Source of the DNA: Agapanthus africanus
Lineage: Eukaryota > Streptophyta > Magnoliopsida > Asparagales > Amaryllidaceae
Assembly: GCA_030015575.1 (NCBI GenBank)
Contig: JASDDO010000001.1
Span: forward strand, 320,449,595-320,513,594
Direction: 5' to 3'
DNA length: 64,000 bases
The position numbers and the translations under genes are program-made. This document shows positions 1 through 10,941 of the stretch, piece by piece. Each line of letters starts with the position of its first letter. Positions within the stretch are counted from its first letter, which is position 1. Under the pieces are notes generated by a model that was not told where the DNA came from, did not search any database, and saw only the letters and a list, made by a program, of their open reading frames with translations.

Positions 1-1017
1 ATCAGATCGAAGGATTTTAATACTTTTTTCGGTTTGGTTCTCGACTTCTTGTTTATATTCTCTAAATTTCTCAAAAGCTTCAGACTTATGTCTTATCAAG
101 AACACATATCCGTATCTTGAGAGATCGTCAGTGAATGTAATGAAGTATGAAGAACCATCCCTGGCATGTGTAGACATGGGACCGCATACATCACTATGTA
201 TCAGTCCCAAGAGTTCGGTAACTCTTTCTCCGTGTCCCGTAAACGGAGTTTTGGTCATCTTGCCTTTGAGACATGACTGGAAAGTGTCATAAGATGAAAA
301 TTTGAACTGTTTCAAATATCCATCCTTATGCAACTTAGCCAGTCGTGTCGCATTGATGTGACCCAGTCCACAATGCCACAAGAAGGATTCGTTCAGTTCT
401 GAACTCTTCCACTTGTGTGTGTTTGTTATGCTCAGAACTGTTGATTGATTTAGAACATAAATGCCATTGCACAACGTACCTGATCCAACCAACTTTTGGT
501 TACGGAAAATGTTCATAACATTATCCTGTAATACAAAATTATATCCCTCTTTACTCAACAAAGAAACCGATATAATGTTGCATATCAGGTTCGGCATGTA
601 ATAGCATTCGTTCAGAACCAATGTATTACCAGTTGGTAATGCAAGGTGATATTCCCCGACAGTCTTAGCTGCAACAATTGCACCATTTCCAACTCTAATG
701 TCTTTATCACCTTCTCCAAGTTCTCTACCTTTCCTGAGCCCATGTAACTGATTACATATATGGGATCCTGACCCGGTATCTAATACCCAGGACGTAGGGC
801 AAATGGAGAAACAGTTCTCTGTAACGAACACACCGGAAGAAAATGCATCAACATGTACTTTCTTCAATCGGGTGGCATGGGAATCCTGGTATTCCCCTAT
901 ATCCTGTTCAGTCCTATAACTCTTATAAGAAAGAACGGAACCAACGTTCCCCAGCACAGTATAACATGTGGGTTCGGTCAATACATCCATATTATTATCT
1001 TGATTAGGGCATGACAT
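1..1017 (-). CDS. Copia pol fragment (protease, GAG-pre-integrase, start of integrase), element A
   Basis: This open frame starts at ATG 1017-1015 (in-frame ATGs also at 990) and runs off the window without a stop. It begins directly with a decayed zinc-knuckle stretch and has no capsid-type gag domain upstream. The aspartic protease motif LDTGSGSHIC is intact. The GAG-pre-integrase region LWHCGLGH...FQSCLKGKM follows, and the first Cys of its usual CxxC pair is Phe here. The integrase core then starts with HSDVCGP and continues to SD at the window edge. Compared with C, A keeps the T near 695 whose loss shifts the C frame. I see no stop codon in the visible part. Confidence 0.85.
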   Translation of the reverse strand, partial: MSCPNQDNNMDVLTEPTCYTVLGNVGSVLSYKSYRTEQDIGEYQDSHATRLKKVHVDAFSSGVFVTENCFSICPTSWVLDTGSGSHICNQLHGLRKGRELGEGDKDIRVGNGAIVAAKTVGEYHLALPTGNTLVLNECYYMPNLICNIISVSLLSKEGYNFVLQDNVMNIFRNQKLVGSGTLCNGIYVLNQSTVLSITNTHKWKSSELNESFLWHCGLGHINATRLAKLHKDGYLKQFKFSSYDTFQSCLKGKMTKTPFTGHGERVTELLGLIHSDVCGPMSTHARDGSSYFITFTDDLSRYGYVFLIRHKSEAFEKFREYKQEVENQTEKSIKILRSD

Positions 1018-1454
1018 GGTCGCTACCTGGAGAGAGAGAGAAGAAAACACTTTAGCGTATGCTCTTGCAAGATCAGATTGGTTATTATCTTATCTAATCA
1101 GGATGGCTCCCACTGGTTTTTATCAAATCTTCCTTCAAACCCTAAAAGGAAAGACTAGCCGGGATTAATTACACCTTACAACTTCGCCGATCTTTCAGCC
1201 AAGCCAGTGTCGGTACTTTGAGGGAGGTTCCCCGTGCTTTCGCACGGACCTAATTAAAGTAAACCTCGTTTTCCCAGAGGCGTAACCCCGTTGACATCTT
1301 TCTAGACACCTACTTGATCGGCTAATTGTCCAGTGTAAAACTCTCCCAGGAGTAACAATTACTCGCAGTGGGTATCGGGATCCAACTATCTCATACAAGG
1401 TATGCAATCTCATTGCAAATTTCAACACTTGAAATTCCCGATAATATTTTGCCC

Positions 1455-1680
1455 CTAACGTGCTATGACCTTGACGAAAGCCAACAAACCATAGCCCGCT
1501 AGTCAAGTTCAACCCGTACATTTCTTGACTGAATTAAACCCACCCGCACGACCCATGATGAAAGCCAACAAAGCCGTACGACTACCCTAATCCAGTCGCA
1601 TCATATGCAGCAGATAAGCAGCATATAGCTACCGCACACTACACCTTGACGAAAGCCAACAAATGTAGAACGAATACTAT
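1455..1680 (-). ncRNA. Triple same-loop hairpin block, leader of A
   Basis: Three copies of the loop TTGTTGGCTTTCGTCAAGG (the middle one with TTCATC) lie at 1644-1662, 1553-1574 and 1469-1488 in transcription order. Their fixed points are 91 and 84 nt apart. The copies are flanked by different complementary arms: CTACA/TGTAG, CGTACGGC/GTCGTGCG (with G-U pairs) and CTATG/CATAG. The same layout with different stems occurs in C, D and B. That this is a functional RNA structure is inferred from the pairing pattern. Confidence 0.6.
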
Positions 1681-1810
1681 ATACAACTTATCTGAAATGA
1701 CGGAGGGCTACGACAGGTTTTTCTGAAAACCTATTGCGTAATGAACTTGATATCATTGTAGAATCGAATGAATTTTGAAATGGAGTGTTTTTTAGGCTTT
1801 TCTAGTTTTG

Positions 1811-2017
1811 CTAAAGGGGTCACTCCCGGTGAAGGGATCGTCGGCCCTTTCCTCGTCGAATGAGGTGCGGGATATATCATATATATCGCTATGCAAAGCA
1901 GAAACTATAGAAGCAATCAAAAGACAAACCGAGTGTGTAGCATCTGCCAGTTATTGCTAAAGGGGTCACTCCCGGTGAAGGGATCTCGGCCCTTTCCTCA
2001 TCGAATAAGGTGCAGGG
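1811..2017 (-). repeat. Duplicated ~90-bp leader block (A)
   Basis: Two direct copies of a block centred on CACTCCCGGTGAAGGGATC and CCTCGTCGAATGAGGTGC lie at about 1811-1900 and 1955-2022, the second continuing at 13982-14005 across the Athila insertion. The same duplicated block occurs in the leaders of C (44348-44438, 44491-44582) and B (about 53745-53826, 53880-53953). Confidence 0.75.
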
Positions 2018-2022
2018 TATAT
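2018..2022. repeat. TSD of the Athila insertion (left copy, TATAT)
   Basis: TATAT at 2018-2022 directly abuts the LTR start and is repeated at 13977-13981 after the other LTR end. The host leader of A reads continuously across when the element is removed. Confidence 0.92.
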
Positions 2023-2070
2023 TGATTGTTTGTAAAATTCGAGACTGTGTAAGTAAAGCAACTTAAATGA

Positions 2071-2088
2071 TCCCTGATAACAGTGCCA
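2071..2088 (-). other. Fossil tRNA-Asp primer-binding site inside the LTR
   Basis: The plus-strand string TCCCTGATAACAGTGCCA matches the working PBS complement TCCCCGGCAACGGCGCCA at 13 of 18 positions, and all five differences are transitions. It is followed by TTTGATTTGT, which resembles the LTR end next to the real PBS. The right LTR has the same fossil at 12097-12114 with one further G-to-A change. The reading as an older LTR/PBS boundary now engulfed by the LTR is inferred. Confidence 0.6.
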
Positions 2089-3506
2089 TTTGATTTGTAA
2101 AGAATTTCTTGTTTGTGTAAATCGAATAAAGCTAATAAGTTTCTATGTGTCAGTAATATTGAATAAAATTCACAATCAAAGAATTATATTTGACCGCAAT
2201 CAATTACGGTGTCTGTTGTAGATTGTAAGTGAGTGCGGATCGTCCACAGGGATTGTGCGATTCGTTTCTGTATTTAATTTGTTTGAATTGAAAAGTTAAC
2301 CGAAAGGAAAAGAAAACATGATTCAAGAATTTATCGATTGATTCAGGTGTCGCTAGTTTAATCAAGATTCAAGAAATGATAAACAATCAAGAATCGGGTT
2401 TCGATGATATTTCCAACCAAATGTCAAGAATCTAAATGAGGCTCGTAGGAATCGATCGGATCTATAGACGTGATGTAATCTCAAGATTTCATGTTCTTAT
2501 CCTTCGAAGGATTGATACTAGATCGATGAGAGTTAGGTCTTTCTCATGAAACTAGGGTTTCATCATTTAACCCTTGTTCTTTCGTCGATATCATTCACAT
2601 TCAAGCCTCTAGCAATTTCAAGAAACGATCGTAACTCTCCAATTTTGAGCGATATCAATCAAGAAAGCATCGCAACGAATTGGGTTGTCGGTTCTTGAAC
2701 TTGCTAGGGTTTACAAAACTCGTAGGATTCAAGAATCGATTTAAGATATGTTACATCATCATTCTATTGATCGTCTCGACTCCTCGACGAGCGGAGTATT
2801 ACTCAAACATCATCACACAGAAAGTATTCAAGAATTGAAAAGATATCATGATGCAAGAATTTAAAGAAAACAAGATTAAAGAATATCACCTTTTATTTAT
2901 ATCAACAATTTGATTACAGTCGCTCAAGAACTACAAGAGGAAGAACTAAATTGTCGAATTGGCGTTGCTCGGCTCCGTGAGTCGCGGATCGGCTTGGACC
3001 ACTTGCTCTGTTGAAGATCGGCTCGGCTCATAAAAGGTTGCAAGGTTTCTTGCTTGATGGGTACTCGGGATCTTGGCTTTTGATTGGAATTAGGGTTAGG
3101 GTTTCACACAAGTCTTCTCACTAGACTTGTGGAAGAAGATGAAGAAAGAGAGTGGATCTAGATTGATACTAAAATCTTTTGGGATTTTTCCATTATGTGA
3201 GATTCTTTACAAGTGAGCCTAGGGTCTTATTTATAGATCTCCCAAACCCTAGGTCTAGGTTTGAAATTACAATTCCCTCCAAAAGTTTGTTGAGGCTTCT
3301 AGAAGGAGTTTGTTAGGCTTAGCTTAGGGTTTAAGCTAGGGTTTAAGGAGAAGTTTCTAGAATGATAGGCTAGTTTAGTGTTGATCCCAAAGCTTGCTGA
3401 TCTGGGAGAAGTCTCTGGAGTCTTCTGGAAGTTGACATGTCTTTCTGAAGTCTGGACCTTGAGATAAGAATTATGCAGCAAAATTCGGTGGATGACGTGG
3501 CAAGAC

Positions 3507-3552
3507 GGCCGCGGAACCGCGGCGCAAGCAGGCTCCGGCCGCGGTTCCGCGG
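3507..3552 (-). repeat. CCGCGG-type inverted repeat in Athila LTR
   Basis: Arms GGCCGCGGAACCGCGGC (3507-3523) and GCCGCGGTTCCGCGG (3538-3552) pair around a GC-rich loop. Each arm is itself nearly self-complementary (CCGCGG AA CCGCGG). In the right LTR (13532-13579) the arms pair over 17 of 17 bases. It lies about 270 bp upstream of the TATA box, so in U3 of this LTR. Confidence 0.8.
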
Positions 3553-3959
3553 TTCCGCGTCCATGTTGGCTCCTTGGGACTTGGGCTTTTTGCAGTGGTC
3601 TTGGGATGATATTTGGGGCTTTATCTGATGTGTTGATTTGTATTTATCCCTTTGGATTAATACCAGAATTGAAATCATTGAGTTGGCGTAATGTTTGATC
3701 GGTATCGTATAAATTGTGGCCTTTCTCCTGGATTTTCCTGCACAGATCTCAAAACAAGTGTTGCGCAATATAGGGATGATGCGATGCCATGAAATGCAGT
3801 CAATTTCCTTTATAGTGCCGGTTTTAGAGTCTAACACATGCAATCTGATATTTTGCGACAGTTTTCTTAATATGTGAAATATGAATGCCGAACACTTCTA
3901 TATTAATGCAAATGATGAGGAAATTGCCGGTTAAAAGATGCAATATTTTCGACTAATCA

Positions 3960-3976
3960 AATTCCCCCAAACTTAA
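3960..3976 (-). other. Athila polypurine tract
   Basis: On the element strand the purine run AAGTTTGGGGGAATT directly precedes the 3' LTR. It is the expected plus-strand primer for second-strand synthesis. Confidence 0.88.
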
Positions 3977-5409
3977 TTTCGATCGTCTCGAGCGAACTGT
4001 TTTATTAAAAGGAGAAAATAAAGAAAGAGAAAAACTAACTAGCACACTTTCATAGGCAACACGATTGCACTGAGCACGTGCAACAAGCCTTTAAACCTCC
4101 AGGTGTCCCTAGTAGGAGGAGTGTTGTCTCCTGAGGGTTTTCAGCAGATTGCACCCACAAAATCCAATAATAAAAGAAAGATCATGAATATTACATTTAA
4201 AGAAAAGAATTGTAAAAGAAAGACTTTGAAAATTAGGGTTTCCAACTAAGCTAGCTTTTCGGTTGTCATGAGCCCTATCTTAATGGTCATGAAAAGATGT
4301 CAGAAATCACGTCCTCCCTCAATAAAACATCGTCTCATTCTTCATTCCTATCTTTCTTCCAAACATCGATCATATCACCCTGTGTGTGTGTAAAGACATC
4401 CCTACACCCGGAGAATTCAATTCAAGCTATCATACTCTTGCCCTTCAGCCTCAGTACTTTTTAATTTAATGAATATTTAGGATTGCTCACACACTTTCAT
4501 GCGACCGTTAATACTTCTTGAGGTACTAACCGACCGATTACTCCTGTGCTTGCTTACTTGGTGTATTTTTCTCGTCTTGCACCACCTCAGGCATAGCAGT
4601 GACTCCCAGACCAGTTGGCCTTAGGGCACTAGGTGAAGAAGCACCCTCGCTATATATTTTTTTATTGCCCTTGGTGATAACAAAACCAGTGTCCATTTTT
4701 CTCACCACTTTATATTTTATTCATTTTTTTTTCTTTTTATTCCTTCATACATCGGCTTTAAGACAAGAGCATTTCAAGGTATCCTCTACTATCCCAGGCT
4801 TCAAGACGTGTGTAAGTGCGAATAGCAGGGTAGCAACGTTCAAAATGTTTTGCTTCCAGAATAGAAACTATTTTTCAGACTAATTTTTATCCTCAGATTA
4901 GTGACGTCTTTCATCTTACTAACCCTTGGGACAATGGCTCATAACTACTTATTACTAGTTCGTATAAGAAAACTTCTAATTTTCTTAGTTTTCTTAAATT
5001 TTTCCAATCTCATGGATGTAATTTTTTTTCACTATCTAAACTTTCATTATCTTATTTATGTACAAAAAAGTGTAAATATTAAAATATTTTTATACTTGAA
5101 AATTTTTAAATTTTTATGGGTTTTGAAAAATTTTCAATTTTTATAGATTTTTAAAGAAATGTTTTGTGCTTATGCAGATGATATGCAAATGATGCGAAAA
5201 TAAGCACAAACCTCCCCCAAACTTGTTTTCAACAGTGTCCTCACTGTTGCCAACAGCTATGCCTACAAAACCTGTAAGTCTGGGAGGAATTATTAGTGGG
5301 GGCAAAATATATAAGTGAAGAACTTCCCCCAAACTTACTCTTTTCACTCACCTTCATTCAAAAAGATGATGCAATGATATACTGGATATGAAGGTGAGAC
5401 GGAGGAATT
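3977..5409 (-). other. Athila 3' non-coding region
   Basis: These 1.4 kb between the pol stop and the polypurine tract carry no long frame on the element strand. Athila-group elements often have an env-like frame here; I see no recognisable membrane protein. Two extra polypurine-like runs lie on the element strand at 5225-5211 and 5338-5323. The stretch 4990-5160 is strongly AT-rich. Confidence 0.7.
5211..5338 (-). other. Two internal polypurine-like tracts
   Basis: The runs CAAGTTTGGGGGAGG (5225-5211) and GTAAGTTTGGGGGAAG (5338-5323) share the core AAGTTTGGGGGA with the terminal polypurine tract. They sit just downstream of pol, where extra internal PPTs would prime additional plus strands. 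Function is inferred from the sequence match and position. Confidence 0.6.
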
Positions 5410-6495
5410 TTAATCCAAATAAACTGGCTCTTGTAAGAACAAGAGCTCCTCCGTGGGGTCAGTGGAAAAATACGGCTTTAGTCTATGTCCATTTACTTTG
5501 AAAAAGGTGCCGTTTTTAACATTTTCTACTTCTACTGCCCCGTGCGGGTATACAGACCGCACAATAAAAGGTCCCTTCCATCGAGATCGGAACTTACCCG
5601 CGTGAAGGTGTAATCGTGAATCATAAAGAAGGACTTGCTGACCAGGTGAAAATGTTTTCCTCAAAATGTTTTTAACGTGAAAAACCTTAGTCCTATTCTT
5701 TATGATTACAGCGTTATCATAAGCTTCATCGCGGAGTTCTCTTAGCTCATTTATTTGCAGCTTCCGAAAGTTGCAAGCAAGGTTTAGATCAAAATTTATT
5801 TCTTTTATATACCATAATGCTTTATGTTCTATCTCGACGGGTAAATGACATGCTTTCCCAAACACTATCCTATATGGAGACATCCCTAGGTCGGTCTTAT
5901 ATGCAGTTCGGAATGCCCAAAGAGCATCCATCAGTTTGGTCAACCAGTCTTTTCTATTCTTAGCAACGGTCTTCTCCAGGATAAATTTGATCTGTTTATT
6001 TGAAATTTCAGCGTGCCCGCTCGTTTGGGGATGATAGGGTGTAGAAAGTCGGTGATTGATTGCGTATTTCCGCATCAGAGTCTCGAAAGATCTGTTGCAG
6101 AAATGTGTCCCATTATCGCTAATAATAGCGCATAGGTGTCCAAATCGCGAAAAGATATTCTCTTTTAAGAACTTAATGACAACTTTCTTGTCATTAGTGC
6201 GACATGGAATGGCTTCTACCCACTTGGAGACATAATCAACCGCCAGCAGTATGTACAGATTCCCAAAGGAGTTGGGAAAAGGACCCATAAAATCAATGCC
6301 CCAAACATCGAATATTTCAACAACCAGAATGGGTTGCTGAGGCATCTCATTTCTCTGGGAGATTCTACCCGTGTACTAACACTGTGTACAGGTTTTGCAA
6401 TACTCAAATGCGTCCTTGAATAAGGTCGGCCAATAAAATCCACATTGCAAAACCTTTTCCGCTGTCTTTTTAGGACCAAAGTGACCCCCACAGGC
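5410..6495 (-). pseudogene. Athila integrase region, one internal stop
   Basis: This segment follows the stop at 6498-6496 in the same frame as the rest of pol. It begins with the second half of the HHCC zinc-binding region (GGHFGPKK...CKTCTQC), meets a TAG at 6378-6376, and then runs open to 5410 (311 codons from ATG 6345). The catalytic core shows [17 protein letters not shown] and the Glu of [12 protein letters not shown], giving the D, D and E positions. A C-terminal GPFIV motif precedes GHRLKPYF. Integrase joins element DNA to the host chromosome. The stops prevent expression as part of the polyprotein. Confidence 0.88.
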
Positions 6496-7617
6496 CTAAT
6501 CATGACAAAAAGAAAGAACACTCTTGAACTCTTCATTCGGGACACACCGGCGAATGATCTGATCAGGACAATATTTAAACAGATAGGGTTCATCCCAGTA
6601 AAAGTGTTTTACTTGGGATAGAAAACGGTATTTGTCCTGTTTTGACCAATCGCTGGGTATCAGTCCCGTGGCATGATAGTTCACAATATCCCTGAACCAT
6701 GGTTCATTGGATACGCTCAAGAGTTGTTCATCAGGGAACGAATCATTGATTGGCAGGGTCACAGGGGAAGAAATGATGCGTGAAAGATGGTAGGCTACTA
6801 CGTTTTCACATCCTTTCTTATCTTTGATAACAAGATCGAATTCTTGTAACAGAAGGATCCAACGTATTAGTCGACCTTTTGCATCTTTCTTCGCCAGAAG
6901 ATGTTTTAAAGCGGAATGGTCAGTATACACAATTATAGGAGAGCCAATTAAGTAAGGCCTGAATTTTTCTAATGCAAATACAACCGCTAAAAGTTCTTTC
7001 TCGGTGGTTGTATAGTTAATTTGTGCATCGTTCAGGGTCTTACTTGCATAGTATATCACGTGTGGCATCTTTTCGATGTGCTGTCCTAAGACTGCACCTA
7101 CTGCAAAGTCGGATGCATCACACATCAGCTCAAAAGGGTAGTCCCAGTTTGGTGATGATAAAACGGGGGCTGAAGTGAGTGAGTGTTTAAGTGAGTCGAA
7201 AGCTTTCTCGCAGTCCGAGTCAAAGTGGAAGGTTGTATCCTTGGCCAGGAGAAGAGTTAAAGGTCTAGCAATTTTGCTAAAGTCCTTAATGAATCTCCTA
7301 TAAAAGCCCGCATGGCCAAGGAAAGATCGAATATCTTTGACGCTTTTGGGATGAGGGAGGTTTTGAATGACATCTATCTTAGCTCTGTCAACCTCAATGC
7401 CTTTCTGTGAAATGACATGTCCAAGTACAATTCCTTCTTGGACCATAAAATGGCATTTTTCCCAGTTCAAAGTCAAGTTCTTCTCTTTGCAACGAGTAAG
7501 AACAGCGTCAAGATTCGCTAGGCAATCAGAAAAAGAGTCTCCAAAAATCGAGAAATCGTCCATAAAGATCTCCAGAAAATTCTCTACCATATCAGAGAAT
7601 ATCCCCATCATACACCG
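6496..7617 (-). pseudogene. Athila reverse transcriptase C-terminus and RNase H
   Basis: This frame follows the TAG at 7620-7618. It contains the reverse transcriptase active site [10 protein letters not shown] (FMDD, usual for Athila), the connection region, and RNase H with [30 protein letters not shown] and [10 protein letters not shown]. The last RNase H acidic residue is missing: the family's ADHLSR appears as AYHLSR (codon 6792-6790). The frame ends at TAG 6498-6496, inside the HHCC region at CHD. Both a stop and a lost catalytic residue therefore affect this part. Confidence 0.88.
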
Positions 7618-9780
7618 CTAAAAGGTAGCGGGAGCATTGCATAACCCAAAGGGCATGCGACTGTAAGCAAAGGTACCAAAAGGACAAGTAAAAGTGGTTT
7701 TATCTTGATCCTTTTTGGCGATGGGGACCTGATTATAGCCTGAGTATCCGTCCATAAAGCAATAATACTCTCGTCCCGCTAAGCGTTCTAGCATCTGATC
7801 AATGAATGGTAGAGGAAAGTGGTCTTTCCTCGTGGCAGCATTGAGTTTTCTATAATCAATACATACACGCCACCCAGTTTGGGTGAGTGTCTGAATCAAC
7901 TCATTTGCCTCATTGGTTATAACAGTGATGCCGGATTTCTTAGGGACGACATGTATAGGACTCACCCACTGGCTATCGGAGATGGGGTATATAATCCCAT
8001 TATCTAGGCATTTGATGATCTCTTTCATGACTGCCTCCTTCATGACGGGATTTAACCGTCTCTGTGGTTCTCGGGTTGGTCTGGCATCATCCATAACATG
8101 TATATGATGTTCAACTATCAAGGGACTAATCCCTTTGATGTCCGCCATGGTCCAACCAAACGCCTCTTTATTAGATCTCAATACCGATAAAAGTGCATTC
8201 TCTTGCTCTGATGCAAGAGAAGCGGAAATGATAACCGGTAAGAACTCATTCTCACCTAAATATGCATATTTAAGATGAGAAGGTAATATTTTGATATCTA
8301 ATTCAGGCGGAGAAATAATAGAAGGTGGGATCATCGAGTGATTTTTGGAATTACAAAGAAGCTCAGAGCCTGTGAAAGATACAGACTCAGGAGGAGAAAA
8401 GTCAGAAGTGCAGGACTCAAGTGTAGGAAAAGTGTCCTCACTAAGATCATGTGTAAGATCAAGCAGAGATGTGGTAATGTCGTCGAGATCTAGAAAGCAA
8501 AGATCCTCGGCTCCACAACTATCGGAAGCGATCTCGTGGACAGAGCACACACCTAAAATATGAGCAGAGGGTTCTGATGGCTGACTTCCAACTTTGTAGA
8601 TGTTTAGTTCAATGGTCATATTTCCAAATGATAAGTTCATTGAACCATTTCTACAGTTTATAACAGCATTGGAAGTGGCAAGGAAAGGACGATCCAGAAT
8701 CACCGGAATTTGGCCCCGAGGGTTTGCTACAGGATGTGTGTCGAGCACAATGAAGTCTACAGGGAAAACAAATTCCCCGACCTTTATCAACACATCCTCT
8801 AATTCACCCCTTGGTTTGGTGATAGATCGGTCTGCCATCTGGAGAGTGCAGTGAGCAGGTTTCAGCTCTCCAATCCCTAGTTGCTCATAGACAGAATAAG
8901 GAAGTAGGTTATCACTTGCGCCAAGGTCTAAAAGAGCACGATTTATGTTTTTACCCCCAATAGAAATCGATATTGTAGGACATCCTGGGTCCTTACGTTT
9001 CTTTGGTAGCTGGGGAATAAAAGCAGTGCTGATATTATTAGCCATAAAGACCTTCTTCGGCACTTGATTCTTCCTCTTCCTAGTGCACAAGTCCTTAAGA
9101 ATTTTCGCATAGGCGGGGACTTGTTGAATTGCATTTAGGAGAGGGATATTGATGTTAACCTGTTTGAACATTTCCATAATTTTCTCCATATGAGGACTCG
9201 TTCTATTAGCCCTTAACCGGTTCGGGTAAGGAGCTTTCACAATAAGCGCTGGGTCCATCACAGGAGAAGGAAGAGGGGGTAGACGAGATCCCAAAAGAGG
9301 TGTGGGGACCGTCTGTGGAGAACTAGAAGAGCTATACTGAGGTGTCGAGCCTAGTGGGAAATGGAGAATAGGCTCGCGAGAAGATGGTGTGGTAGAAGAA
9401 GAAGGATCAGAAGGAGAAGTGTGTGTGTGTGGAAAGGTCTCAGCCGGGGTGTTGATTTGATTTTCAGTATCATCAATACCTTCCCCGACCTGATTGTTCA
9501 GCACTCTTCCCGATCTCACCGTTGTGATGGCATTTACATTGTAATGCCCAGGATTCTGTAGGGGTTGAGAGGGAAGTTTCCCTTTTTCTCTCGCACTCAT
9601 TTCGCCTTTAAGTCGTGCGATTTCAGCTTCCATCGTTCTGATACTCTCAGCTTCGGACGCTGAGTTTTTCTTTATCTCACCGACGGAAGATCTAACCTCA
9701 GCCGAAACCTCTATGAAATTTGACAAAAGTGATTTCATGGTTTGAGTCAATTGAGAGAATTCGTCAGAACAGGTCATAGG
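7618..9780 (-). pseudogene. Athila linker, protease and reverse transcriptase N-terminus
   Basis: The long open stretch (719 codons from 9777, and open upstream to the stop at 10017) carries a coiled-coil-like segment rich in Glu/Ser, a Ser/Pro-rich linker, the retropepsin motif LLDLGASDNLLP near 8920, and then reverse transcriptase up to FGLCNAPATF. The ATG at 9777 is internal to the ancestral gag-pol frame, so it need not be a real start. Reverse transcriptase landmarks include RVCIDYRKLN and FMDGYSGYNQ. TAG at 7620-7618 interrupts it where a Gln codon is expected, consistent with a C-to-T change. Confidence 0.88.
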
Positions 9781-10014
9781 ATTAGACTGTGCAGGAGTGT
9801 TGACCTGATTTTGGAAATTTTGTGAATGATAGGGGTACTGAGTGAGTTGAAGGGGTTGCTGTTGTGGTGGAGGAAGAGCCCTTTGAAAATTATTCGTGTT
9901 TGGAACCGTGTTTTGAGATTGGTTTTGGTTCCAAGTGAAATTCGGGTGATTCCTCCAACCCTGATTGTACGTGGAAGAATATGGGTCGTTTCGAGGTCTT
10001 TGAAATGCGGCATT

Positions 10015-10941
10015 TTAATGCTCGTGACCTTGAAACGCAGAGTTTAATGGACATTCTTCCGTTAAATGAGACGGATCAGAACAGCACCCACAAACAGTTT
10101 TGGAGAGCGACACTAGGTTTAGGGAGACTGCAGAAAATTTGTGTTCCATAGCGTCGAGCTTCTTTTGCATCGCTGCCATTTCAGCTCGAACACCTATGGA
10201 CACATCTATTTGGTGTATGCCACCCTTATTCAATGGTTGGGTTCCACTCTCCCACTGTAGTGATTTTTCAGCGAACTCTTCTAAATACTTCCAAGCTTCC
10301 CCATCATCCTTAGTCATAAAAGTACCTTGACACATGTTTTCAAGGCTCTGTTTAGTGTTTGGGTTAATGCCCTCATAAATGATTAGGCACAATTCCCATC
10401 TCGGGATGCCGTGATGAGGACACTGAACCAGTAGATCCTTGAAACGTTCAAAGCATTTTCAAAATGGTTCAATAGGGAGCTGGGCAAATTGATTCAGTTC
10501 GCTACGGATTCGAGCTGTCTTTTGTATTGGGTAAAATTTCTTAAGGAATGCAGCAACGAATTCTTCCCAATTCGTAATAGAGTGTGTGGTAGTGTTATAT
10601 AGCCACTTATCGGCTATATCGCACAAAGTAAATGGAAGAAGTCGTAGACGCATAGCATCCACTGAAAGTTGTGACGTACCCATCATTGCACATACATTTT
10701 CAAATTTGGTAATGAAAACGTAAGCGTCCTCAGTCTCGAGTCCGTGGAATTTGGGTAAAAGGTTGATATACTGGGGCTTAATCTCAAAGTTATCCCCGTT
10801 GGCTGGTGGTGTGGATAAGCAGGTCGAAAGAGGACCTCGAAGTGGATAGCACCTCTCCTGGAGAGAGATGCGGGGTGGATTCTGCGCACCAACGGACGGC
10901 GGCAGATTAGGGTTAAAGAAGTTCGATGGATTCGGATCCAT
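10015..10941 (-). pseudogene. Athila gag (capsid and zinc knuckle), broken by two stops
   Basis: The gag frame opens with ATG at 10941 (MDPNP). It contains a retrotransposon-gag capsid domain with ITNWEEFVAAFLKKFYP and KTARIRSELNQF. A TGA at 10461-10459 breaks it; the same frame then continues through CPHHGIPRWELC. A CCHC zinc knuckle follows at 10092-10051 (Cys, Cys, His, Cys with spacing 2-4-4). A TAA at 10017-10015 ends the segment, after which the frame goes on open toward protease. Gag would assemble the particle and bind RNA. No frameshift is present, only nonsense codons. Confidence 0.87.

Larger units (their letters stand above)
1018..2017 (-). other. 3' part of the element A leader
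   Basis: This non-coding leader lies between the PBS and the coding region of A; the Athila insertion splits off the rest (13982-15697). It matches the C leader (about 44350-45400) in reverse. From the coding side outward it holds a pyrimidine tract plus AG (1023-1045), a GNRA-type hairpin (1233-1246), a GGGG/CCTC hairpin (1277-1289), an AATTTCAA/TTGAAATT hairpin (1418-1436), three repeated-loop hairpins (1455-1680) and a roughly 90-bp duplicated block. The 108-codon minus frame at 1195-1521 is not conserved as protein between families and is not called a gene. Confidence 0.8.
2023..3959 (-). repeat. Athila 3' LTR
   Basis: This 1,937-bp LTR matches 12049-13976. On the element strand it begins TGATTAGTCG and ends CAAACAATCA. 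A TATA box TATAAATA lies at 3235-3228, and a CCGCGG-rich inverted repeat at 3507-3552 lies upstream of it. Near its end (2071-2088) is a decayed copy of the tRNA-Asp primer site. Confidence 0.93.

Noticed and set aside
1195..1521. 108-codon minus-strand frame in the A leader
   Set aside because: The matching leader regions of C, D and F change by pair-preserving substitutions and indels that do not keep a protein; better explained as structured RNA.
3370..3843. 157-codon minus-strand frame in the Athila LTR
   Set aside because: The other LTR carries the frame broken into 80- and 85-codon pieces; no domain.
9774..10013. 79-codon minus-strand frame between gag and protease of the Athila
   Set aside because: It is out of frame with the continuous gag-pol frame, which is open through this stretch.
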